Source of the DNA: CAZHFW01 sp964531675
GTDB lineage: Bacteria > Planctomycetota > Phycisphaerae > Phycisphaerales > UBA1924
Direction of reading: 5' to 3'
DNA: 21,915 nucleotides
NCBI GenBank assembly: GCA_964531675.1
Contig: CAZHFW010000050.1
Location: forward strand, 1 to 21,915
Shown here: positions 16,053-21,915 of the stretch, one piece after another
Numbering within the stretch: the stretch's first letter is position 1
Layout: every line of letters begins with the position of its first letter
Notes under the pieces: model-generated
Told to the model about the DNA's origin: nothing
Seen by the model: only the letters and a program-made list of their open reading frames with translations
Database searches by the model: none
Translations under genes and position numbers: made by a program

Positions 16053-17828
16053 ATGACCACGCTCGATCACAACAAGGCCGGCGCTCTCGGAGGCCATGAC
16101 CACGGCCACGGCCACCACGAGGGAAGCTACCTCACCCCCAAGGGCGGTTTCATCCAGACCGTCTGGGACTGGGCCACCACCGTCGATCACAAGAAGATCG
16201 GCGTCATGTACCTCGTCGCCGTCCTCTTCATGTTCTTCCTGGGTGGCGTCGCCGCCCTCGCGGTCCGCACCGAACTGCTCGAACCCGTCCGCGTCAAGGC
16301 CTCCGGCGCCGTCACGGGCCAGCTCTTCGCCCCCTATGAAGGCGTCGCCGCCAACAACAAGGTCTACAACCAGATCTTCACTGTCCACGGCGCGATCATG
16401 GTCTTCATGGTCATCATCCCGTCCATCCCCGCCGCGCTGGGCAACTTCGTCCTGCCGCTCATGCTCGGCGCCAAGGACGTCGCCTTCCCCAGACTCAATC
16501 TCCTGAGTTGGTACATCTACGTCTCAGGATCGATCTTCGCCGTCCTCTCGCTCATCCTCGGCGCCGTTGACACCGGGTGGACCTTCTACACGCCCTACTC
16601 GACCACCACCGACATGGGTCAGTGGAACGTCGTCTTCATGGTGCTGGGCGCGTTCATCCTCGGCTTCAGTTCCATCCTCACCGGCCTGAACTTCATCGTC
16701 ACCGTCCACAAGCTCCGCGCCCCGGGCATGGGCTGGTTCGACATGCCCCTGTTCGTCTGGGCCATCTACGCCACCTCCATCATCCAGGTCCTGGCCACGC
16801 CCGTCATCGGCATCACCCTGCTCCTGCTCATCTTCGAGCGCATCTTCCGCGTCGGCATCTTCGACCCCGCGCTCGGCGGTGACCCGGTTCTCTACCAGCA
16901 CTTCTTCTGGTTCTACTCCCACCCCGTCGTGTACGTGATGATCCTCCCGGGCATGGGCATCGTGTCCGAGATCATCCCCGTCCACTCCCGCAAGCACATG
17001 TTCGGCTACCGCGCCATCGCCTTCGCCTCGCTGGGCATCGCTGCGGTTGCCTTCATCGTCTGGGGCCACCACATGTTCGCCTCCATGGGCGAAGTGGCCA
17101 CCGTCGTCTTCTCAGGCCTCACCTTCCTCGTCGCCATCCCGACCGCCGTCAAGGTCTTCAACTGGATCGGAACCCTCTACAAGGGCTCCATCTCCCTGAC
17201 GACCCCGATGTGCTACGCCCTCTCGTTCCTCTTCCTCTTCTCCATCGGCGGCCTCACCGGTCTCCCCCTGGCCACCCTCTCCACCGACCTCCACCTCCAC
17301 GACACCTACTTCGTCGTCGCCCACTTCCACTACGTCATGATGGGCGGCACCATCATCGCCTTCGTCGGCGGCATCCACCACTGGTGGCCCAAGATCACCG
17401 GCAAGATGTACAACGAGTTCTTCGGCCGCGTCGGCTGCCTCATCGTCTTCCTCGGCTTCAACCTCACCTTCTTCACCCAGTTCATCCTCGGCACCCGCGG
17501 CATGCCCCGCCGGTATGCCTCCTACGTCGACGAGTTCCACACCCTCCACGTCGTCTCCACCATCGGCTCCTACGTCCTCCTCATCGGCTTCCTCATCCAC
17601 CTCTTCAACTTCTTCGCCTCCCTCGCCGCCGGCGCTCCCGCGCCCAAGAACCCCTGGGGCGGGCTCACCCTCGAGTGGGAAACCGACTCCCCGCCCATCG
17701 AGCACAACTTCCACCACGAGCCCATCGTCAAGTACGGGCCCTACGACTTCGATGACGTCGTTCCCCCGCACTGCGACTCCAAGGACTACCCCCTCCCGCC
17801 CAAGGTCCCGGGCGCCGCGCATCACTGA
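16053..17828 (+). CDS. coxA: cytochrome c oxidase subunit I, A2-type (YS motif)
   Basis: The catalytic subunit reduces oxygen at haem a3/CuB and pumps protons. The 591 residues form about 12 helices. Haem a ligands are His112 (VHGAIMVF) and His426. The haem a3 ligand is His424 (VAHFHY). CuB ligands are His290, His339 and His340, with the cross-linked Tyr294. The helix VI signature is FYSHPVVY: Tyr288-Ser289 is present and the usual HPEVY glutamate is Val, as in A2-type oxidases. Lys314 lies in a conserved HSRKHMFGY block; Asp142 and Asn149 keep the D-channel entry. The N-terminus is His-rich (HDHGHGHHEG, 15-24). The start is ATG after GAGG at 16041-16044. Confidence 0.96.
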   Translation: MTTLDHNKAGALGGHDHGHGHHEGSYLTPKGGFIQTVWDWATTVDHKKIGVMYLVAVLFMFFLGGVAALAVRTELLEPVRVKASGAVTGQLFAPYEGVAANNKVYNQIFTVHGAIMVFMVIIPSIPAALGNFVLPLMLGAKDVAFPRLNLLSWYIYVSGSIFAVLSLILGAVDTGWTFYTPYSTTTDMGQWNVVFMVLGAFILGFSSILTGLNFIVTVHKLRAPGMGWFDMPLFVWAIYATSIIQVLATPVIGITLLLLIFERIFRVGIFDPALGGDPVLYQHFFWFYSHPVVYVMILPGMGIVSEIIPVHSRKHMFGYRAIAFASLGIAAVAFIVWGHHMFASMGEVATVVFSGLTFLVAIPTAVKVFNWIGTLYKGSISLTTPMCYALSFLFLFSIGGLTGLPLATLSTDLHLHDTYFVVAHFHYVMMGGTIIAFVGGIHHWWPKITGKMYNEFFGRVGCLIVFLGFNLTFFTQFILGTRGMPRRYASYVDEFHTLHVVSTIGSYVLLIGFLIHLFNFFASLAAGAPAPKNPWGGLTLEWETDSPPIEHNFHHEPIVKYGPYDFDDVVPPHCDSKDYPLPPKVPGAAHH

Positions 17829-17845
17829 TCTTCACCATCTCGTGG

Positions 17846-17864
17846 CACCGGTTTGCAACCGGTG
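17846..17864. repeat. hairpin repeat A, copy 3 (coxA-coxC)
   Basis: CACCGGTT, loop TGC, AACCGGTG, with CTCGTGG before and TGTCTACCC after. It begins 17 bases after the coxA stop and about 70 bases before coxC, within the oxidase operon. No T-tract follows. Confidence 0.9.
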
Positions 17865-17935
17865 TCTACCCCCTCTACTCCCCCTGAACCCAAGTCTCAC
17901 CCAAGGCCCCAAGCCAAGTTACTGAGGTCCGCCGC

Positions 17936-18637
17936 ATGGCCACCATCGACTCCCGCCAGCACGACATCCCCGGCTCCGCCGAGGACAAGAACCTGCCCCT
18001 CTGGGCTCGTCTCAAGCCCGGGCACCACTGGCGCTCCAAGGACGAAGAGTTCGACGGCCTCAAGACCGGCATGTGGCTCTTCCTCGCCACCGAAGTCCTC
18101 CTCTTCGCCGGACTCTTCGTCGCCTACGCCATCTTCCGCTACATGCACCCCGAGGCCTTCGCCAACGGCTCGCAGTACCTCGACTGGCGCTTCGGTGCCG
18201 GCAACACCATCATCCTCCTCATCTCCTCCTACACGATGGCCGCGTCCATCCACTACGCCCAGACCAACCAGCAGACCAAGATGAGGATCTACCTCATCGT
18301 CACCGTCCTCTGCGGCCTGGCCTTCCTCTTCATCAAGGGCGTCTTCGAATACGGCCCCAAGTGGGCCGCCGGCAAGCGCCCCGGCGTCTGGTTCAACTAC
18401 CCCTTCGCCTCCGACCCCAATGAGCCCCTCTGGTGGTCCGTGTACTACTGCGCCACCGGCATCCACGCCTTCCACGTCATCATCGGCATGAGCCTCATCT
18501 CCTGGGTCTTCCTCCGCTCCCTCAAGGGCATGTACGGCCCCAAGCACTACACCGGCGTCGAAATCGTCGGCCTCTACTGGCACCTGGTTGACCTCATCTG
18601 GATCTTCCTCTTCCCCCTCCTCTACCTCATCCACTGA
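17936..18637 (+). CDS. coxC: cytochrome c oxidase subunit III
   Basis: This integral subunit stabilises subunit I. The 233 residues have a soluble N-terminus (about 40 residues) and five hydrophobic helices. Family-like blocks are KTGMWLFLATEVLLFAGLFV (about 43-62), the helix starting WWSVYYCATGIHAFHVIIGM, and the final VGLYWHLVDLIWIFLFPLLY. Five helices instead of seven is usual for bacterial caa3-type subunit III. GAGG lies ten bases before ATG 17936. Repeat A copies flank the gene on both sides. Confidence 0.95.
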   Translation: MATIDSRQHDIPGSAEDKNLPLWARLKPGHHWRSKDEEFDGLKTGMWLFLATEVLLFAGLFVAYAIFRYMHPEAFANGSQYLDWRFGAGNTIILLISSYTMAASIHYAQTNQQTKMRIYLIVTVLCGLAFLFIKGVFEYGPKWAAGKRPGVWFNYPFASDPNEPLWWSVYYCATGIHAFHVIIGMSLISWVFLRSLKGMYGPKHYTGVEIVGLYWHLVDLIWIFLFPLLYLIH

Positions 18638-18657
18638 TCCACTCCCCACCCTCGTGG

Positions 18658-18676
18658 CACCGGTTTGCAACCGGTG
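18658..18676. repeat. hairpin repeat A, copy 4 (coxC-coxD)
   Basis: The same arms and TGC loop, preceded by CACCCTCGTGG and followed by TGTCCTACCC, one base longer than the other copies. It lies 20 bases after the coxC stop and about 85 bases before the subunit IV start. Confidence 0.9.
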
Positions 18677-18762
18677 TCCTACCCGCCCTCCCGCCTCGAC
18701 TCCTCCCAGTCTCCTCCGCCTCAAGCGCTCACCGGCCTCAAGCTTCCGAGAGGTTCCTCACG

Positions 18763-19554
18763 ATGCTCAAGCAGCCCCTCCGCGACCACGAAGCCTCCGC
18801 CCACGCGGGCCACTTCAACGAGTCCGACCCCCACGGCGCCGGCGCGACCCAGTCGCACCACCACGTCGTCTCCCTGACCACCCTCAGGCTGGTCCTCGGC
18901 GCTCTCCTGGTCTTCACCGTCCTCACCGTCGGCGCCGCCCAGTTCGAGGCCTGGTTCCAGACCTACATCAACTACGAGTTCCCCCGCTGGGTGAACGTCT
19001 TCATCGCCATGTCCATCGCCACCGTCAAGGCCATCCTCGTCGTGCTCTTCTTCATGCAGCTCAAGCACGACAACCCCATCAACGGCATCATCTTCGTCCT
19101 CTGCATCCTCGGCGTCGGCCTCTTCCTCGGCTTCACCGCCCTCGACCTCTTCACCCGCGACCGCCTCTACGCCGAAAAGGCCCAGTCCATCCAGAACGGC
19201 GGCACAGGCAACACGCTCCAGCGCTTCGCCGGATACGACGCCGAAGGCAAGCCCAAGTACGAATCCATCTCGGGCCCCATCGTCCCCTACGTCCGCAACC
19301 AGAAGATCCTCCAGGTCGGACCCGTTGAGTTCGAACGCCTCGAGGCCGCGGCCCACGCCGAGCACGGCCACCACGGGCACGCCGACTCGGGCCTCCCCTC
19401 CGCGAAGAAGACCGTCGTCCGCACCGGCCGCACCGACGCCCTTTCCACCGCCGCCCCCGCCGCCCATGGCGAGCATGGCGACGCCCACAGCCAGCCCGCC
19501 GCCGAGAACAAGAACGAGCCCGCCGGCCACGCTGCACCCCCCGAGCACAAGTAA
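18763..19554 (+). CDS. coxD: cytochrome c oxidase subunit IV family protein with long His-rich tail
   Basis: This is the small membrane subunit of bacterial haem-copper oxidases. Three hydrophobic helices are visible (about 40-60, 76-99 and 106-130). The second contains ATVKAILVVLFFMQLKHD, the CyoD/CtaF-like signature. The usual protein ends soon after the third helix, near 100-120 residues. Here about 130 more residues follow (total 263), containing HGHHGHAD and several AAHGEHGDAH-like stretches; the first 35 residues are also His-rich. The tail composition is Ala/His/Glu/Pro and looks disordered. The family assignment rests on the helices; the tail's role is unknown. Confidence 0.88.
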   Translation: MLKQPLRDHEASAHAGHFNESDPHGAGATQSHHHVVSLTTLRLVLGALLVFTVLTVGAAQFEAWFQTYINYEFPRWVNVFIAMSIATVKAILVVLFFMQLKHDNPINGIIFVLCILGVGLFLGFTALDLFTRDRLYAEKAQSIQNGGTGNTLQRFAGYDAEGKPKYESISGPIVPYVRNQKILQVGPVEFERLEAAAHAEHGHHGHADSGLPSAKKTVVRTGRTDALSTAAPAAHGEHGDAHSQPAAENKNEPAGHAAPPEHK

Positions 19555-19587
19555 CCCGCGCCCATCGACGCGAGTCACGACAGCAGT

Positions 19588-19628
19588 GGGGGAGCCGGCA
19601 CACCATCGCCGCCTCCCCCTTTTCTTTT
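19588..19628 (+). terminator. intrinsic terminator after the cox operon
   Basis: GGGGGAGCCGGC (19588-19599) pairs with GCCGCCTCCCCC (19608-19619) with one mismatch and an eight-base loop, followed by TTTTCTTTT. It lies 33 bases after the subunit IV stop and 25 bases before the next start. It therefore either ends the operon or attenuates expression of the last gene. Confidence 0.8.
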
Positions 19629-19653
19629 CCGGGCCCCCGGCCCATCCCCACGC

Positions 19654-20436
19654 GTGACCACCACCAAACCCAACCCGCGCCGCTTCGCCTGGCCCCTGGG
19701 CCTGGCTTCCATGGCCCTCTTCTTCGCCGCCGTCGCCCTCATGGCCGGCCGCCTCCGCGACTTCAACCAGCACACCCACCGCCAGCTCTGGGCCTTCCAG
19801 GAAGTCGACCAGACCGAGTTCACGTTCGCGGGCAAGCCCGTGAAGCTCTCCAACGCCGACGACCACGATGGCTGGAAGCTCGTCGTCGACTACGGCAGCG
19901 ATCAGCTCCGCCTCAAAGTCACTATCCCGGGCGACCGCCGCCTTCCGGGCCTCATGCCCCACATCGACTGGATGCGCGTCGTCCGCTTCGCCGAGCAGAC
20001 CAAGCTCGACCAGGCCACCCTCGCCAAGGACCTCAACGACGGCTCCCGCAAGGACCGCCTCGCGATCGTCTGCCGCGTCCCCCGCCCCGGCGCCGACCCC
20101 GAGACCTGGGGCCGCGTCTGGCGCAAGGACACCGTCTTCGACTTCTACGAGTTCAAGCCCGAAGGAGGCTTCGAGCACCAGCGACTCGAATACCCCCACA
20201 CCAAGCAGGACCAGCCCGCCACCGAGAACGAGCTGAAGGAAGACACCTGGCAGCTGCAAGCCGCCCTCCGCGTCATCCCCGCGGGCATGGGCCCCAAGGC
20301 CAAGTTCCGCGAGGAGTCCATGCACGCCCTGGGCTGGACCTGGCCCGCGGCCTTCCTCGGCGTCGCAGGCATGGTCATCTCCATCATCCTCGGCGCCCGC
20401 TCCCGCTCCGAACGCCCCAACTACCAAAGCGAGTGA
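19654..20436 (+). CDS. two-helix membrane protein, unknown function
   Basis: I do not recognise this 260-residue protein. An N-terminal helix (about 14-31, after RR) and a C-terminal helix (about 236-254) bracket a roughly 200-residue domain probably outside the cytoplasm, rich in charged residues and Trp, with HIDWMRVVRF and WRKDTVFDFYEFKPEGG blocks. This topology matches SURF1 oxidase-assembly factors and the position fits, but I could not find SURF1 signature residues, so I do not assign it. The start is GTG 19654 with no clear ribosome site; ATG 19711 would cut into the first helix. An intrinsic terminator lies upstream, so its expression may be uncoupled from cox. Confidence 0.75.
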   Translation: MTTTKPNPRRFAWPLGLASMALFFAAVALMAGRLRDFNQHTHRQLWAFQEVDQTEFTFAGKPVKLSNADDHDGWKLVVDYGSDQLRLKVTIPGDRRLPGLMPHIDWMRVVRFAEQTKLDQATLAKDLNDGSRKDRLAIVCRVPRPGADPETWGRVWRKDTVFDFYEFKPEGGFEHQRLEYPHTKQDQPATENELKEDTWQLQAALRVIPAGMGPKAKFREESMHALGWTWPAAFLGVAGMVISIILGARSRSERPNYQSE

Positions 20437-20475
20437 CTCCGGTCCGCAACGGGAGCCCAAGCGCATGCTCGGGTG

Positions 20476-20502
20476 GCACTGGTGCCCTTCAGGCACCAGT
20501 GC
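20476..20502. repeat. hairpin repeat C, copy 2
   Basis: The arms are identical to copy 1 (GCACTGGTGCC/GGCACCAGTGC); the loop is CTTCA. It lies 40 bases after the stop codon of the two-helix protein gene. Confidence 0.85.
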
Positions 20503-20559
20503 ATCTTCCCTACCCACCCTTCAGCTTCCTTTCTCCTCCTCTGCATTCATCTCGGGTGC

Positions 20560-20590
20560 CACCACCATCAACGCTTCGTTGATGGTGGTG
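20560..20590. repeat. hairpin repeat B, copy 3
   Basis: CACCACCATCAACG, loop CTT, CGTTGATGGTGGTG. Compared with copies 1-2 the stem has a T-A to C-G change on both arms, preserving all 14 pairs, and the loop is one base shorter. Confidence 0.9.
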
Positions 20591-20654
20591 CAAACCTCCG
20601 CAATCCACCGACGCCGGAACCTTCCGTTTCCACTCTCCCTACCCACCCTCGTGG

Positions 20655-20673
20655 CACCGGTTTGTAACCGGTG
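20655..20673. repeat. hairpin repeat A, copy 5
   Basis: The arms match the other copies but the loop is TGT instead of TGC. It is followed by ACTACCC rather than TCTACCC. Confidence 0.9.
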
Positions 20674-20725
20674 ACTACCCACCCTTCAGCATCCCCTCTC
20701 CTCCTCTGCCTCCATCTCTGGGTGC

Positions 20726-20756
20726 CACCACCATCAACGCTTCGTTGATGGTGGTG
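20726..20756. repeat. hairpin repeat B, copy 4
   Basis: Identical to copy 3, including the C-G stem variant and the CTT loop. Confidence 0.9.
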
Positions 20757-20808
20757 CAAACCTCCGCAACACCCCGACGCCTGAACTCTTCCCTTCCCAC
20801 CCTCGTGG

Positions 20809-20827
20809 CACCGGTTTGTAACCGGTG
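20809..20827. repeat. hairpin repeat A, copy 6
   Basis: TGT-loop variant as in copy 5, preceded by CACCCTCGTGG and followed by TCTACCC. Confidence 0.9.
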
Positions 20828-20859
20828 TCTACCCGCCCTCCTCCCTCTTCCCTCCGAAT

Positions 20860-20885
20860 CCTGACCTGAGTCCGCGAAGGTCAGG
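20860..20885. repeat. repeat D, hairpin version
   Basis: CCTGACCT and AGGTCAGG form a perfect 8-bp inverted repeat around GAGTCCGCGA. The 2531-2565 and 2686-2720 stretches share the CTCCGAATCC-ACCT-AGTCC-CGAAG frame but lack the full stem, so they look like decayed or incomplete copies. Confidence 0.65.
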
Positions 20886-20911
20886 GTCTTGCATCTCACT
20901 CCCCGCGCAAC

Positions 20912-20941
20912 AAAAAACCCCCAGGCCAAAGCCCAGGGGTT
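20912..20941 (-). terminator. intrinsic terminator of the dehydrogenase gene
   Basis: On the minus strand AACCCCTGGGC pairs with GCCTGGGGGTT (two G-T pairs), loop TTTG, running into a six-T tract (20917-20912). It lies 23 bases after the dehydrogenase stop. Confidence 0.8.
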
Positions 20942-20964
20942 GATCTTCACAACCAGTCTTAATC

Positions 20965-21915
20965 TCAAAGCTCGGGCGCAAATCCACGCCGGAGCGTGTT
21001 CTCGCAGATCGCCCTGGGCTCCACGAAGTGGAGCAGGTAATCCGCGCCGCCCGCCTTGGTGCCCACGCCCGACATCGCAAATCCACCGAAGGGCTGACGC
21101 GCCACCAGCGCCCCCGTGCTCCCGCGGTTGATGTACAGATTGCCCACGCGGAACTCGCGCTTGGCCCGCTCGATATGCGCCGGCTTCCGGCTGTACAGCG
21201 CTCCCGTGAGCTTGTACATCGACCCGTTCGCCAGCGCCAGCGCCTCCTCGAAGTCCTTGGCGTGCATCACCGCGACCACCGGCCCGAAGATCTCATCCCG
21301 CACGATCGCGTGTTCGGGCCTGCAACCCGAGAAGATCGCCGGCCCCACAAAGTGCCGCCCCGTGCGCTGCTCGAGCCCCGCGGGCACGTCCATCGCAAGC
21401 TCGAGCTTGCACTCGCGCTTGCCGAGCTCGATGTACTTCTGGATCTTGTCCTTGGCCTCCGCGTCGATCACCGGGCCCACATCCGTCCCGGGAAGCAAGG
21501 GATCGCCGATCGTCAGCGCCTTGCTGGCTTCCACCAGCCGGTGCGTGAAGTTCGTGATCGTCGGACCACTGGGACCTTCCGGATCCACCACGATCACGCG
21601 CGAGCACGCCGAGCACTTCTGGCCCTGGAATCCGAACGCCGAGTGCCGCACGCCCACGACCGCCTCGTCCACGTCCGCCGACGTGTCGATGATGATCGCG
21701 TTCTTGCCGCCCATCTCGCACACGACCTTCTTCACGTGCTCCTGGCCCTCGGGCGTCACGCCCGCCGCCTTCACGATGTCCAGGCCGACCGCCTTGCTCC
21801 CCGTGAACGCGATCAGCGCCACCCGCGGGTCACGCACCAGCGCCGCGCCCGTGGTCTCGCCCGGCGCCGGACAGAACTGCATCACATCCTTCGGCACGCC
21901 CGCCTCATACAGGAT
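20965..21915 (-). CDS. delta-1-pyrroline-5-carboxylate dehydrogenase, 3' part of gene
   Basis: This NAD-dependent aldehyde dehydrogenase of proline catabolism oxidises glutamate semialdehyde to glutamate. The gene enters from the right edge with no start in the window, so about 316 C-terminal residues are visible. Motifs are FTGSKAVGLDI, EMGGKN (general-base Glu), GQKCSACSR with the catalytic Cys codon at 21613-21615, DEIFGPVVAV, and FGGFAMSGVGTKAGG. GQKCSACSR is typical of this subfamily. The ending RRGFAPEL resembles fused proline dehydrogenase/P5C dehydrogenase proteins, so the full gene may be putA-like rather than stand-alone rocA; the missing 5' part would decide. The stop TGA is at 20967-20965. 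Confidence 0.92.
   Translation of the reverse strand: MLYEAGVPKDVMQFCPAPGETTGAALVRDPRVALIAFTGSKAVGLDIVKAAGVTPEGQEHVKKVVCEMGGKNAIIIDTSADVDEAVVGVRHSAFGFQGQKCSACSRVIVVDPEGPSGPTITNFTHRLVEASKALTIGDPLLPGTDVGPVIDAEAKDKIQKYIELGKRECKLELAMDVPAGLEQRTGRHFVGPAIFSGCRPEHAIVRDEIFGPVVAVMHAKDFEEALALANGSMYKLTGALYSRKPAHIERAKREFRVGNLYINRGSTGALVARQPFGGFAMSGVGTKAGGADYLLHFVEPRAICENTLRRGFAPEL

Larger units (their letters stand above)
20511..20841. repeat. tandem composite repeat, about 165-bp period
   Basis: Two head-to-tail copies of a linker-B-linker-A module begin at TACCCACCCT 20511 and 20676. B elements are 166 bp apart and A elements 154 bp apart, so small indels have accumulated. Spacers share CCTCCTCTGC and CAAACCTCCGCAA. 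The same modules appear at 2499-2776 in a different order. Confidence 0.85.
20437..20964. other. convergent intergenic region with second hairpin array
   Basis: There is no credible gene in these 528 bases. In order they hold C, B, A, B, A, D and the minus-strand terminator of the dehydrogenase. Short open frames here are translated repeats. Confidence 0.85.

Noticed and set aside
19654..20436. Naming this gene SURF1
   Set aside because: Only topology and position agree; signature residues were not recognised, so the name would be unsupported.
20437..20964. Small proteins encoded in the second array
   Set aside because: The short frames all consist of translated repeat A/B/C sequence and have no independent coding signal.
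1..21915. A mobile island, defence system or biosynthetic cluster
   Set aside because: No integrase, transposase, tRNA attachment site, nuclease or modification gene was seen; the genes are standard respiratory and housekeeping types with uniform composition.

Overview
The window is a GC-rich bacterial chromosomal segment with one 100-N assembly gap at 2399-2498. Gene content and style suggest a planctomycete, probably of the Phycisphaerae: an alternative complex III (act) cluster followed by an SCO/caa3 oxidase cluster, weak or variable Shine-Dalgarno sites, and dense palindromic intergenic repeats. The taxonomy is inference. No rRNA, tRNA, CRISPR array or transposase was seen.

Layout. Positions 1-2292 hold an RhlE-type DEAD-box RNA helicase with a structured leader, a low-complexity basic tail and an intrinsic terminator. 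Positions 2293-2793 are a convergent intergenic region packed with hairpin repeats and the gap. Positions 2794-4188 (minus) encode heme A synthase (CtaA/Cox15). A divergent control region (4189-4458) follows. Positions 4459-13277 (plus) carry actA-actF, a complete alternative complex III. Positions 13469-19554 (plus) carry a His-rich one-helix protein, an SCO copper chaperone, and cytochrome c oxidase subunits II, I, III and IV. A terminator hairpin (19588-19628) precedes an unassigned two-helix membrane protein (19654-20436). A second hairpin-repeat array (20471-20885) and a minus-strand terminator separate it from the 3' part of a delta-1-pyrroline-5-carboxylate dehydrogenase gene that runs off the right edge.

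How the genes work together. ActABCDEF oxidises quinol and passes electrons through its haem and Fe-S subunits to cytochrome c or directly to the fused cytochrome c domain of CoxB. CoxB carries CuA, and CoxA holds the haem a and haem a3/CuB centres that reduce oxygen. SCO supplies copper to CuA and CtaA makes haem A. This is therefore almost a whole terminal respiratory branch in one place.

The least explained material is (i) a modular family of intergenic hairpins (A, B, C, D) joined by a TACCCACCCT linker, with locus-specific variants, a compensatory base-pair change, and copies inside the cox operon; (ii) His-rich tails on many of the respiratory proteins; and (iii) two unassigned membrane proteins in the oxidase cluster. 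I found no evidence for a wholly new enzymatic system; the repeat family is the best candidate for something poorly described.
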